From positions 135,227,989 through 135,291,988 of the forward strand of contig CP136068.1 of NCBI GenBank assembly GCA_032622095.1: a stretch of DNA of 64,000 nucleotides. The letters are read 5' to 3'. The DNA comes from Siphonodentalium dalli. Lineage: Eukaryota; Mollusca; Scaphopoda; Gadilida; Siphonodentaliidae. The notes beneath the pieces were generated by a model. That model did no database searches, was not told the origin of the DNA, and saw only the letters and a program-made list of their open reading frames with translations. The position numbers and the translations under genes are program-made. Positions 54,401-62,960 of the stretch are shown piece by piece. Within the stretch, counting starts at the first letter, position 1. The number at the start of each line of letters is the position of its first letter.

Positions 54401-56819
54401 CGCTGCCGAATAAAGGCTCCAAAAGGGAGCCTGTTTGAGATAAAAATGTTGCCAGTACCCCTACAGCAGGCTGCGCATTCTTGGGTGGCTAAGGGCAAGA
54501 GAAGCATACACGTATTATAAGCCATTCCATTTCTAATAGAAATGAGAATTTGTTTATGCACACAAACACTAGAAACTTGCAGGGTTGGTGATTTTTTTGA
54601 TATTTTTTATTATTATTTATTATTTTTTGTATAACTACATGTATCAAGCACAAATATCATGGCAGTACAGATATAATTGGGCATACACTAGGTCCATGTG
54701 AGTTCCAATGTTGTGATATCTGGATAGGTAGACCTGTGCTTAAAGATTTACTATGAAATTTAGTAAATTTTAGCTGAAAACTGAATATATTTTCAATCAC
54801 CTTTGCTCCTCTGTGACTTGAGGACATACATGTAATCACACATATACATGTATCAAGTATGGACATTAGACAACTAGAGTAGTTTAGATGGCAGAGGATA
54901 TGGTAGAATTACTCGTTTGGCATTTACATGTATGGCAATCAGAAAAGGAAAGGAAATTTAATAGTGTAATGAGGAGTGCTGAATCTGATTGTAGTTACAA
55001 ATAACCAGAACAGGCTGTTGCTGGAGCAGTAATCACAGAACCATGCAGTATGCCTGTTTCTATAGGGTTGACAATTACTGCACATTTTCATATCTATTAT
55101 CCAATTTTGTATATTGTTTAATCATAATCATGTTATAGTTAACAAAAAACCTTGTTAGATATTGCAAGTTCTTGACATTATGCAATCATTAAAAAAAAAT
55201 TGATTTAAATCAATGATTTTTTTTTTAAATCATTGATTTAAATCAGCCAACCCTGCTAGAAAGTAACAAAGAACATTTATTTACCCGTCAAAAATGGGCA
55301 AACCCCTAGTAGTATTATAATATGGAGTGTGAACTGTGCCTCAACCCCTATCGTGTGCAATAAATTATGATAAATTTGATCTACTGATAGTATGGTGGTA
55401 TGTCAAAACTGTTAGATAAATAACCCAGTACACTGAATAGAAGTTAAATATATTCAAGCATGCAAATAGTCCGTCTGTCATTTGCAGAATGAGGTCCCCA
55501 AGGGGTGAATTTAGTGATGCTATCCCGCATGGTTGGCTACATGTAGCATCACCAAATTCACACTGGGAACTAAGGCCTCAACTGCTATGGAAGACCTAGG
55601 ATCAGATTATACTAGTAGTTCCCCAGTTGAAGTTGATGATGTTCACCCATTAGTCACACGATTATGCATTTTATCTTCTGCAAATTAGGGGTTATAGAAA
55701 CTTCTCATAAGGGAAAAGATAACTAAAAACAATGTTAATTTGAGACTATAGATACTAAGCAGAATGAGGTCCCCCAGAGGGTGATTTTGGTGATGCCAGC
55801 CCACTGTGTTGGATAGCATCACTAAATTCACCCTCTGTGAACCTCATTCTGCAAATGACAGACACACTACCGGTATATATGCAGGCTTGCATATATTGCA
55901 GATTTAAAGTGTACAGTGTAACCGTAAGTGTCAACACAAGTACCAGTGATGTGTGGACACAAAGACCGATGGTGTGATGTGTACAATAGCCAAATATAGA
56001 GAGTATGTAATCTTCTGCTGACATAGTGACATACTAAATTAAATCATTCCCTGGGGTTATGGATACTAGTATAGGTCTACCGGTATCATAAACACAGGTG
56101 ACTAAATAAAAACATCCCATGCAGTGTCTCAGTACTGGAAGGTCAATCATAAACACCGCTGGCAAATACCGTTATGACTAAAACATAATGAAGCCCAGGA
56201 AATTGCATGGGACTCCGACTTGGCCCTCAAAATTAGGAAAAATGAATGCTGTGGCATGTTAGATTTCCATCTCTTGCCACAGCATTTACCGTACACGGCG
56301 TCGTTTATTGCTGTGGCCAATTTCGAGGACTGCAGACTATCATATTGGTTAATTTTTTGTGTATCCTGTTGGTGTTTGCAAAAAATATTATTAAAATCTA
56401 ACATCGCTCTGTACTGTGACTGCTTTGCCCCATTCATGCATTAACCCTTTCATGACGGGAGCTGCGCTGGTGCAGCTTTAACGATCCGGTGCCAATGCAT
56501 TCTCTTATATATGCGAGTCTCCCATATGGAGCCTCGCATATACATGTATGTGAGAATGCACTGGCTTACAAGGTCTAAGTAAATATTGTTAGACCAATGT
56601 ATTCTCTTATATATGCGAGGCTCCCTATGGGAGACTCGCATATATAAGAGAATGCATTGGCACAGGGTTTTCGTAAAATTTCAGGAAGCTCCAGTCATGG
56701 AAGGGTTAATTGTGGAATGTGCTATATAAATGGGTCGATTATTATTATTACTACTCACAATTGATATAGGATTGTTGTTTTTCCAGCATTATCTAAGCCC
56801 ACAATTATCACTTTGTGTT
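39393..56819 (-). CDS. ARL5: ARL5, ARF-like GTPase (exons 2-6; exon 1 off window)
   Basis: ADP-ribosylation-factor-like 5, a small GTPase that acts at the trans-Golgi, where it recruits the GARP tether in studied animals. Joined exons are 56759-56819, 52021-52168, 44374-44457, 42859-43010 and 39393-39441, all GT-AG and in phase. With the missing 46-nt first exon the length would be 179 codons, the same as human ARL5A/B. Nucleotide-binding motifs are present in order: GLDNAGKT (P-loop), PTIG (switch I threonine), WDIGGQ (switch II), NKQD, and CCAL (G5). NVEE, SLRSSW and DSSDRERLS assign it to ARL5 rather than ARF1 or ARL1. The exon 1 coding Met-Gly was searched for up to 64000 and not found. 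ARL5 lies downstream of nothing visible and 14 kb upstream of CFAP69, in the same orientation. Confidence 0.94.
39816..40155. mobile_element. T3 MITE, internally deleted (340 bp)
   Basis: TTAA both sides. The left CCGGCC arm is shortened and one hairpin module is mostly deleted (ACCAATGCATATG at 39970). ARL5 intron 5. Confidence 0.9.
40420..41885. mobile_element. MA4 MITE fragment split by a 1,365-bp element
   Basis: ACAGTAATGCCCTAAGTAAT up to AATTATGGG, then the insert, then AATTATGGGTAACTTTTCAG to GGAAAGCTCTC. The right half is missing. Confidence 0.85.
40454..41818. mobile_element. 1,365-bp TIR element with 9-bp target duplication
   Basis: ~80-bp TIRs starting TAGTCCAAGTCTTCTTGTAC. AATTATGGG is duplicated at 40445-40453 and 41819-41827, and belongs to the host MA4 MITE, so the borders are certain. 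A 9-bp duplication with long TIRs fits Mutator-like (or Merlin) elements. No transposase frame. Inside is a TTCGG-rich tract (40760-40900). Confidence 0.9.
42410..42522. mobile_element. T2 MITE, right half
   Basis: One hairpin module, CAGTCATGAAAGGG then TTAA (42523-42526). Sits just before the decayed ARL5 exon copy. Confidence 0.8.
42540..42626 (-). pseudogene. Decayed partial duplicate of ARL5 exon 5 3' end
   Basis: About 85 bp closely matching 42815-42902, covering the [15 protein letters not shown] coding end and the start of the intron. The copy reads [15 protein letters not shown], and its donor has changed from GTAAGT to GTTATT, so it could not splice like the parent. An MA4 MITE (42628-42800) separates it from the functional exon. 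Confidence 0.75.
42628..42800. mobile_element. MA4 MITE, right end truncated
   Basis: CAGTAATGCCCTAAATAATC through the hairpin to TTACCCATAATGCC. Lies between the exon 5 duplicate and the true exon 5 donor. Confidence 0.85.
42859..43010 (-). CDS. ARL5: ARL5 exon 5 (NKQD and CCAL motifs)
   Basis: 152 nt, acceptor ACAACAG, donor GTAAGT. Encodes [39 protein letters not shown] and [10 protein letters not shown], collinear with human [50 protein letters not shown] decayed partial copy lies at 42540-42626. Confidence 0.95.
43122..43513. mobile_element. T3 MITE, complete (392 bp)
   Basis: TTAA at 43118-43121 and 43514-43517. Two hairpin modules. ARL5 intron 4, ~110 bp upstream of the exon 5 acceptor. 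Confidence 0.93.
44276..44360. mobile_element. T2 MITE right-end fragment abutting ARL5 exon 4
   Basis: ACTCGTATATAAGAGAATGC ... CCGTCATGAAAGAG then TTAA (44361-44364). Only 13 bp separate the element from the exon 4 end, so its TTAA lies in the intron start. Confidence 0.85.
44374..44457 (-). CDS. ARL5: ARL5 exon 4
   Basis: 84 nt, phase 0 to 0. Encodes [20 protein letters not shown] then LVKMMSNE, matching human [28 protein letters not shown]. The donor is GTTTGA, weaker than the others, and a truncated T2 MITE begins 13 bp into the intron. Confidence 0.92.
44630..44829. mobile_element. MA4 MITE (200 bp)
   Basis: TA-CAGTAATGCCCTAAATAA ... GGGCATTACTG-TA; loop shortened. Confidence 0.9.
45051..45250. 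promoter_or_regulatory. E-box cluster and CpG-rich patch in ARL5 intron 3
   Basis: Five CAYRTG E-boxes in 71 bp: TCACATGATC 45056, TCACATGATT 45076, TCACATG 45087, and two CACGTG in the 18-bp perfect palindrome CACGTGATCGATCACGTG (45109-45126). They are followed by CpG-rich text (GATACGCGACGGCGG). The TCAYRTGA form is that bound by MiT/TFE and USF-type bHLH-zip factors. Regulatory role is inferred only. Confidence 0.35.
45990..46380 (+). repeat. Dispersed CGCTCTTTAT units
   Basis: Four occurrences (45998, 46026, 46228, 46363); those at 46026 and 46228 share longer context (AACGCTCTTTAT, GGAC/GGGACTTAGAA). Probably part of an undefined repeat upstream of the ORF below. Confidence 0.4.
46855..47643 (-). 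CDS. Retro-element-like basic/glutamine-rich ORF (262 aa)
   Basis: Intact frame inside ARL5 intron 3. The N-terminal part (residues 10-80) has a hydrophobic stretch [10 protein letters not shown] then a very basic tract [20 protein letters not shown]. This combination is typical of multicopy first-ORF proteins in molluscan genomes, probably gag/ORF1-like. The middle is proline/threonine/serine-rich and acidic, then a poly-Q run near residues 218-226, and a KKKRKKKR end. No zinc knuckle, no enzyme motif. No paired LTR or RT was found nearby. Codon usage is GC-rich compared with its surroundings, which suggests recent arrival. Function unknown. Confidence 0.55.
   Translation of the reverse strand: MAAMQRSRLVDAVSWSLQANRGSLVLCVEFRTEDAGIQKSSAANRNAKTRCTMKKGPPKKKTPSQKRRDAARRAKWKKQKGVTVDRPVAPPRVVQPSRVIAGRPELSERRPDNPTCMETDDIVPASRDSVDLPEFPAVVVEASGDRDVDTTPDVPAASFDVELDSLPPRTPEFHLIPVSPSSTTTSNNTSAATTMSTEEIIADSKRRTDIVEQQWKYQQQQQQQEQFDIQQEKIELLLQQQQKSPPSSTEKPNSKKKRKKKR
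47820..47880 (-). promoter_or_regulatory. Possible TATA promoter of the retro-like ORF
   Basis: On the minus strand CCGTATATATGCCCCGAG lies ~210 bp upstream of the ATG. Position and CpG-rich leader fit a promoter; not proven. Confidence 0.25.
47940..48440. other. Intron 3 of ARL5, nothing recognised
   Basis: No repeat family or frame identified. Confidence 0.4.
48449..48865 (+). repeat. RA dispersed repeat (copy 2)
   Basis: Collinear with 20385-20830, including the GGGGAATAACTCTATAT hairpin. Confidence 0.8.
48866..50140. other. Intron 3, unassigned repeats
   Basis: Contains CAAGATGGCTGCCAGTGGCC (49208), shared with 44253, and C and G homopolymer runs (49813, 50031). A 101-codon minus frame (49208-49513) has no motif I recognise. 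Confidence 0.35.
50150..50690. repeat. R10 dispersed repeat, two units
   Basis: AAATTTCCAAC iterations and ATGTGTCAGGTATGAAG, as at 30960. Open frames on both strands are by-products. Confidence 0.5.
51508..52001. mobile_element. H1 MITE next to ARL5 exon 3
   Basis: AAAGCCTGCAAATAGTGTG ... CACACTATCTGCAGGCTTG. Right end 19 bp from the exon 3 donor. Middle partly rearranged. Confidence 0.85.
52021..52168 (-). CDS. ARL5: ARL5 exon 3 (switch regions)
   Basis: 148 nt, acceptor TTTTTCAG, donor GTATAG. Encodes [17 protein letters not shown] and [16 protein letters not shown]...YYTNAE. An H1 MITE ends about 19 bp downstream of the donor. Confidence 0.95.
52360..52620. mobile_element. F7 foldback repeat, half copy
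   Basis: One arm including AGCTATCCATCTTCATCCGC and ATGGGTGGGTTTCTCGACTC. Confidence 0.7.
52835..53010 (+). repeat. RA dispersed repeat (copy 3, short)
   Basis: AGGAAGCTCCAAAACATTGT and neighbours match the first 170 bp of RA. Confidence 0.7.
53051..53600. mobile_element. Array of four rearranged MA4 MITEs
   Basis: Half and whole copies: 53051-53196 (no 5' CAGT), 53197-53275 (right half), 53276-53390 (left half), 53391-53600 (whole). Junctions fall at GGGCA|AGCC and CTGCAGTAATG. Confidence 0.85.
53601..54570. other. ARL5 intron 2, nothing recognised
   Basis: AT-rich. GGCTCCAAAAGGGAGCC (54413-54429) is a short hairpin with a relative at 39580. Confidence 0.4.
54580..55255. mobile_element. 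676-bp element with CAGGGTTGG ends
   Basis: Starts CAGGGTTGGTGATTTTTTTG and ends AAATCAGCCAACCCTG. CTAGAAA flanks both sides (54569-54575 with 4 extra bases; 55256-55262). The right end has the nested dyad TTGATTTAAATCAA. CAGGG ends and a 7-8-bp repeat suggest hAT. Confidence 0.65.
55455..55889. mobile_element. H1 MITE
   Basis: CAAGCATGCAAATAGTCCG ... GCAGGCTTG with both hairpins and a worn middle. Confidence 0.85.
56445..56705. mobile_element. T2 MITE, complete (261 bp)
   Basis: TTAA at 56441-56444 and 56706-56709. CCCTTTCATGACGGGAGCTG / CAGTCATGGAAGGG. Two opposed hairpin modules. Ends 49 bp from the ARL5 exon 2 donor. Confidence 0.93.
56759..56819 (-). CDS. ARL5: ARL5 exon 2 (P-loop)
   Basis: 61 nt, acceptor TTTTGCAG, donor GTGAGT. 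Encodes [19 protein letters not shown]. The first base of its Glu codon comes from exon 1, outside the window. A T2 MITE ends 49 bp into the following intron. Confidence 0.94.
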
Positions 56820-56829
56820 CTGCAAAAGA

Positions 56830-57770
56830 AGAAAATAATAATATAAACTGATCTAAATGGTCCATGTGTCTCAAGTCAGGGGTTTATAATATCCTAGGTA
56901 GAACCAGAGGTCTGATTTTTCTTATCAAATTTTTTATTCCAGTTTCATCTGGCATCAACTGTTTGTTCATTAATGAGCGATTTATACACTTATTAACTGG
57001 CAAAAGTAGCCCACAAAGCTCTTCCAGTTAGAAACAAACACCTCATAATGCAAAATAACAACACCACAAAAAATAAGGCAACTTGAAACCTGAATAAAAG
57101 GATAGTAATTTTGTATGTCTACATACAGCTACATGTACTAGTATATTATATTTGTTATTCTCCATATATATGTTCAAAATATATTTATTTGTCTGTATTT
57201 GAACAAAGCAAACATGTTTTAACATGGGCTTTTTCCAATAAAGATTGATTGATTGATAATTGTTATGCGAGTACACCAAGTGAAGGAATCTATGCTATCT
57301 GAAGACCACATCAAGCATAGATATTCTATTACAATAAAAATATCAAAAAGACGACTTTAATCATATTTTTAGTGGGGAATTTTGAGAAGAGCGTTCTCCG
57401 TAAAAATAAACAATTATTGGAAATGAATAACTGCCATAAAAAGTACGTATGGCAATTTAATTGAGTTCAAAATTTCTTCATGAATCTCAACATTATGTCA
57501 AGTGTGTGCTAGAAAATTGTGAGAAGCCATTACCATGAACGGTTACAACGAGGAACTATGTAGCTGGGAGGTAAGCTGGGAATTGGCTATGGACATATGA
57601 CCTAAAAGTGAAGCTAAAACTCATCTCAACCCAAAGGTTTATATCAATTCTTGCAAAATAGATGTTCATAATTTTCTACATTCAGGCTTTTTACGTTAAC
57701 CTCTTCACTGCTATAGGTTCGTACTTATGGACGTTCTTCAGCACAATCACAGTAAGTTGTTATATTGTAA
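56830..57770. other. ARL5 intron 1, nothing recognised
   Basis: AT-rich, no element identified. Confidence 0.4.
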
Positions 57771-57777
57771 GTGAATT

Positions 57778-57955
57778 ATTGATGCTATCTATATATCATT
57801 GAATGGATGCTATCTATGTATCATTGAATGGATGCTATCTATATATCATTGAATGGATGCTATCTATGTATCATTGAATGGATGCTATCTATATATCATT
57901 GAATAATGCCCTCAACTAGCAGCGTAACGCTATATAATGCTCTAATGTAAATTTA
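57778..57955 (+). repeat. 25-bp minisatellite (about 5 units)
   Basis: Unit ATCATTGAATGGATGCTATC+TATRT, alternating A/G at one place. The flanking sequence recurs at 58608-58690 with a single unit. Confidence 0.9.
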
Positions 57956-57989
57956 GCGTATTAAAAAATAATACATTTCAAAGTCTTAA

Positions 57990-58255
57990 CCCTCTCTATT
58001 CTAAATACTCATTGACGAGTAGCTCCCTTAGGAAATGTTCAGAAAATAAGTTCAACAAACAACCTATGGTCGTTTGTTGAACTTATATGAACATGTCCCA
58101 CCAACGAATATGAATACTTCTGCTCTTGTATTATCTGTTTGTCTGTCTAGCTGTTGTCTGCTTTTTCTACCGGAATACCTCTCCAAATGAACAACAGACC
58201 ATTCCAATGTACACTTTTAAAACTGAATGGGAGAATCCATTTAGTACAGAAAGGG
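57990..58255. mobile_element. T6 MITE, complete (266 bp)
   Basis: TTAA at 57986-57989 and 58256-58259. CCCTCTCTATTCTAAATAC / ATTTAGTACAGAAAGGG. Confidence 0.92.
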
Positions 58256-58275
58256 TTAACCATTCCATGCATGTA

Positions 58276-58461
58276 CAGTAATGCTCTAAATAATCGACTC
58301 CTTAACCACAGCAGAATAATGGGTAACTTTTCAGGATTTAGACAGATTTAGACAGTGAGAGCTTTTCGATGAATGGCAACAAGCCATATTTCTGACTAAA
58401 TCCTGAAAAGTTATCCATAATTCTGCTGTGGTTAAGGAGTCGATTATTTAGAGCATTACTG
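58276..58461. mobile_element. MA4 MITE (186 bp)
   Basis: TA-CAGTAATGCTCTAAATAA ... GCATTACTG-TA, loop shortened. Confidence 0.9.
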
Positions 58462-58794
58462 TAAGTATAAAATCAATTGAAGAACACCTAGTTTTATGGA
58501 TTATCAGTGACACAGTGTGATTTTAAGTAGTCTGGAAATTGACTATTTTCAAAATAACCCTGAGGATGTAATACTTAAACTAGGGATAACGAAAAAAAAA
58601 GAGCGAATTATTGATGCTATCTGTATATCATTGAATAATGCCCTCAACTAGCAGTGTAACGCTATATAATGCTCTAATGTATTTTAATATAGCCCCATCC
58701 TTCTTGTTACTTTTCAGTACATAAAGCTGCAGGCTACTAGTACATGTACATCATTCTGGTACTGATATGTCTGTAACATTACATACATGTAGGT

Positions 58795-59165
58795 TGAACT
58801 GAATCACTTGATTGAACTGGTGACATGAAATAATTCGTGAGAGGCAGGGACATTGTACAAACACAAGAGTGCATTGCACTCAAGTGTTTTAGAAAATAGT
58901 AATGAATTATTTCATGTCATCAGTTCAATCAAGTGATTATTCTGTTTATTATATTCCACTATAAACATCTGATTTACCAGAAATCTGAATAATACCACCA
59001 TTTATATACGTGACGCAGCGCGACGCATAAATTTTGATAGTGAGTATGAATACAAAACGAGCTAGTTAAAGTGACATAATTCTCTAGTGAAATTATCATT
59101 TGTAATCACTCGAGAAATCAGGGTAAATCAAATAGGAATGTAATAAATGTATATAAAATTATGGG
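58795..59165. repeat. F8 dispersed repeat (copy 2)
   Basis: TCACTTGATTGAACTGG ... CAGTTCAATCAAGTGATTA hairpin of ~33-bp arms, then the F8 tract shared with 3780-4010. Confidence 0.8.
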
Positions 59166-59686
59166 CTCCATCCAGGGACTTAGCCAGCCACCTGTCGTTT
59201 CGACAGGCAGTTAAAATGTGGAGCCATATAGGTATATCTCAAGAGAGTCCTATGTTTGCAATATTATATAGAATCTGAACCAAGGGACACCTCAGTATGT
59301 CATTCCGATCGATCCATTTTGATAAGAAATGAGAATTTGTTCACACACATTGAACACCTCAAACTGAGACAATGACTTCATGCTCTCAGGTGTCTAATAA
59401 TAGTGTCAGTCGCTCTCAGGTGCCTAATAATAGTGTCAGTCTAATTATTCATTTCAGCCTAAATCCCCATGCATCCTGATGCATCACGATTATTAGGCAC
59501 CTGAGAATACCTCTGATACCTACATGTATATACCGATACATGCCAGTGCCAGTGAATCGTGAATACTATCATTTAAGTCAGGGCTAGACTAGACTGGCAA
59601 GATCGAACCCCGACATGGGTGAAAATTGGGATGGATTTTTAAGCTAGATCTTTAGAAGATCTGATTGATACATGGTCATTTAGATA

Positions 59687-59978
59687 CTACCCTGCTTGAC
59701 AAAACAAGTGTCCACCTAACCGCGGTGCAGTTAGCGTTGCCACCGTGGCTGAAATGCAACTACACCGCGGCTCCACCGGCTAACTACAGTTGGGCCGCGG
59801 TGTACTTGCCGTTCGGCCATGGTGTAATTGCCTTTCGGCCGCAGTGTACTTGCTGTTGGGCCACGGTGTACTTGCCGTTCGGCCGCGGTGCTCAACTGCA
59901 GTTACAAACTCTGACACCGCGGCCGAACGGCAAATACACCGCGGTGCCAATGGACACTTGTTTTGTCCAGCGGGGTAG
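59687..59978. mobile_element. 292-bp GC-rich TIR element with CCGCGG minisatellite core
   Basis: TIR CTACCCTGCTTGACAAAACA / inverted CTACCCCGCTGGACAAAACA, continuing AGTGTCCA. The core is a ~27-bp unit GGCCGCGGTGTACTTGCCGT repeated 5-6 times with inversion near the right end. All frames are open because of the repeat. No clear target duplication. Confidence 0.8.
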
Positions 59979-60046
59979 CAATACATGAGATTTTTTTTCA
60001 CACTCACTGAAAAAACACACATGCTGTGCCTGTGCTCAACTGTATT

Positions 60047-60425
60047 TTAAAGACATATTATGTACTCATTCGGGTGCATGAAACTAGTAAGTTAGTATTC
60101 AGGCACTACGCCAACTGGAGGAATATACTAGTAGCATTTAGTAACATCGCCAAAATTTTCAAACAAATCGACCTTACCACTCCATAGAAAACATCATCTG
60201 AACTACGATCAATTATAAATATTTACCTCTTGATTCGGGACACAACTATCAGCAATAAGCTAACACAAATGATTTCGCCATCGAGAGTCACTGTATTTAA
60301 TTAATATATAAGAATGACAGTGTTTGTTGTCAACTTGGATATAATATTTGTAAAAATTACTACTTTGAGAAAGATTATTCCCTATTTCCATTTGATCACC
60401 CTACCGGAGTGTTTCACATCACTTT
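60047..60425. repeat. F5 dispersed repeat (copy 4)
   Basis: AAAGACATATTATGTACTCA to GTTTCACATCACTTTAATAT, collinear with 9089-9475. Confidence 0.8.
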
Positions 60426-60694
60426 AATATAGCCCCATCCTTCTTGTTACTATTCAGTACATAAGGCTGCAGGCCAACTCACCTAAAAAGACAGGTATGT
60501 CTGTAACATTACATGTATAATTTTATATAAAATTATTGGCTCAGACATCATCTACTATAGCTGAATTGGATGTTACCTCATGGTTTTGATTAAACTAAAT
60601 TACTGGGTTTGAAAAATTGGTATGGTACCACCCGTGAAGTGGTGGCCCTGCTATAATAATGCTATGATGTTGGTGATTCCTGCTGATTTAACTA

Positions 60695-60975
60695 CAGTAA
60701 TGCTCTAAGTAATCGACTCCTTAACCACAGCAGAATTATGAGTAACTTTTCAGGATTTAGTCGGAAATATGGCTTGTTGCCATTCGTCAGAAAGCTCTCG
60801 GGGAGAGCTTTCCAATGAATGGCAACACGCCATATTTCCGACTAAATCCTGAAAATTACCCCCCCCCCCCCAGAGCTTTCCGATGAATGGCAACAAGCCA
60901 TATTTCCGACTAAATCCTGAAAAGTTACCCATAATTCTGCTGTGGTTAAGGAGTCGATTACTTAGAGCATTACTG
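60695..60975. mobile_element. MA4 MITE with duplicated right arm
   Basis: Whole palindrome, a C homopolymer at 60858, then a second right arm; outer TA duplications kept. Confidence 0.88.
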
Positions 60976-60979
60976 TACA

Positions 60980-62040
60980 TGTACCTTCAAGGACGCCCAC
61001 ATGCAAAATCTCAGTTAGCTATCACAGTGCTAATTTAATATCGTGTTTATACGAATCATGATGTATATATTTTTTTTTAATCAATATATTTTGATTTGTG
61101 TTTAAAAAGTTAATATTTAAAATATTAATAAGACACAAAGACCGTCTTATATATATTGCAATACAGCATTTTGTGATACACAATGGGACAGGTAGTATTA
61201 ATTCACCTGGTGATACAAAGATACTGACGGAACTACTAGTACTAACAGTTCTAATATTTAAATGTTCTCACTCATGACAGTCAAGTGGGTGTTTTATCCA
61301 CACCAAGTCACCAACAAATTAATATCTTAATGGTTCACAGACCATTAATAATGGGATGAGCTGTTCTTATATTTATAGCATGCATAAATGAAATTTAAGT
61401 GTATTTATATCTAGTTTTTTGCGAGTGATTCACTTGTGTACAGGTAGTCAACTAAAGCACTCAGGAACTAAAGGTTTCAAATTGAATTACCATTATTCAC
61501 TAATCAGGGAAATGTAGACTACTATCAGGGAGAAGACATAAAGGCTGAAGTTCTAATAAAAATTAGACCTCACCTATTTACATGTATAGTACCATATCAT
61601 TCTTAACAACTGAAGAAACTACATTTGATCAATGATCTAAACATTGATAAATTATTAAATTACTTTGAATGTTGATCATAACACTGAAACAGAGCACTGT
61701 TAGTGCTATTAATTTTCATAATTTTTTTGTATTGCAACAGAACACGAAAGACACCAATGTCACAAAAATATTGATAAAAATCAAAAATGTCAGTTTTAAA
61801 GAAAAAAAACATTGTTTAGCTAAAAACATATTACACATTTACACCCAACATGTAAAAACCATGGGTCTTGCTTGTTTTAATATAACTGTTCTATGCTATA
61901 ATAATGTACATAAAATAATAATGTTAAAATTAATGTTCCAAAAATATGTGTGCTTTTTCACTGTGATTTCATTGCTGTCATTTATATGGAGTTCTATAAC
62001 TTCTATAGGACCCAAAATTATGATATCACAACAGTGATCC
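60980..62040. other. ARL5 intron 1, nothing recognised
   Basis: AT-rich. A 122-codon frame (61669-62037) is low-complexity and lacks motifs. Confidence 0.4.
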
Positions 62041-62052
62041 AGATTTGTTATA

Positions 62053-62224
62053 CAGTAATGCCCTAAATAATCAACTCCTTAACCACATCAGAATTATTTC
62101 TCAGGATTTATTCGGAAATGAGAGCTTTCCGATGAATGGCAACAAGCCATATTTCCGACTAAATCCTGAAACATTACCCATAATTCTGCTGTGGTTAAGG
62201 AGTCGATTATTTAGGACATTACTG
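62053..62224. mobile_element. MA4 MITE (172 bp)
   Basis: TA-CAGTAATGCCC ... ACATTACTG-TA, left arm partly deleted. Confidence 0.85.
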
Positions 62225-62514
62225 TAACATCCTTGCTTACACTTCGAAATTCATGCCAAAGTTCAAAATTAAAAAATTTATGAGGAAATATTTAGTTACA
62301 TGTACTGGTAGTTATTGTGGTTTCATGTCATTTACAACATGTTCACATACCAACATAATCTTGAGGAGACATAAATTCAGGCTACAGTATTCATTTATTT
62401 CTCCTCCCACTTTTCGAAGACTTCCACTTTATAGGCAGTGACTACCGTGGTCTATTCTTTACCCCATTCTGGAAAATGTCTGAAGTCTTATACATGTACA
62501 TATGTGACCCGCCA

Positions 62515-62960
62515 TATCAAATCCAGTTGTAAGTCGGGATTTGTTTTACCCTGTGCCAATGCATTCTCTTATATATGCGAGTCGACCATAGGTCGCCTCG
62601 CATATATAAGAGAATGCATTGGCCTAACAAGTTTTTACAATTTTAATAATTTTTTCTTGTATTCTTTAACAATTTTATAATTTCACCCATACAGAGCCCC
62701 AGACAAACATGAGCAGACGACACTCTTCTATATGCTTCTATAGATGTGTGGGGCTTCCTGCAGGGTAATGGATGTTTTTTTATTTTATGTCCTAAAAATT
62801 GTAAGAAATATTTATTTTAAAAAAATGATAAAAAATTGTTAGGCCAATGCATTCTCTTATATATGTGAGGCGACCTATGGTCGACTCGCATATATAAGAG
62901 AATGCATTGGCACAGGGTAAAAAAATCCCGACTTCCGACTGGATTTGATATGGCGGGTCA
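62515..62960. mobile_element. C9 element: hairpin module with a third kind of terminus
   Basis: TIR TGACCCGCCATATCAAATCC with its inverse at 62941-62960. Inside are two opposed copies of the same hairpin module as in T2/T3 and the same TTCTTTAACAATTTTATAAT spacer, but no CCCTTT end and no TTAA. 446 bp. Confidence 0.88.

Noticed and set aside
59665-60022. Three overlapping 62-107-codon frames
   Set aside because: By-product of the CCGCGG-containing repeat; open on both strands at once.
61669-62037. 122-codon plus frame
   Set aside because: Lysine/isoleucine-rich AT-driven frame, no motif, inside ARL5 intron 1.
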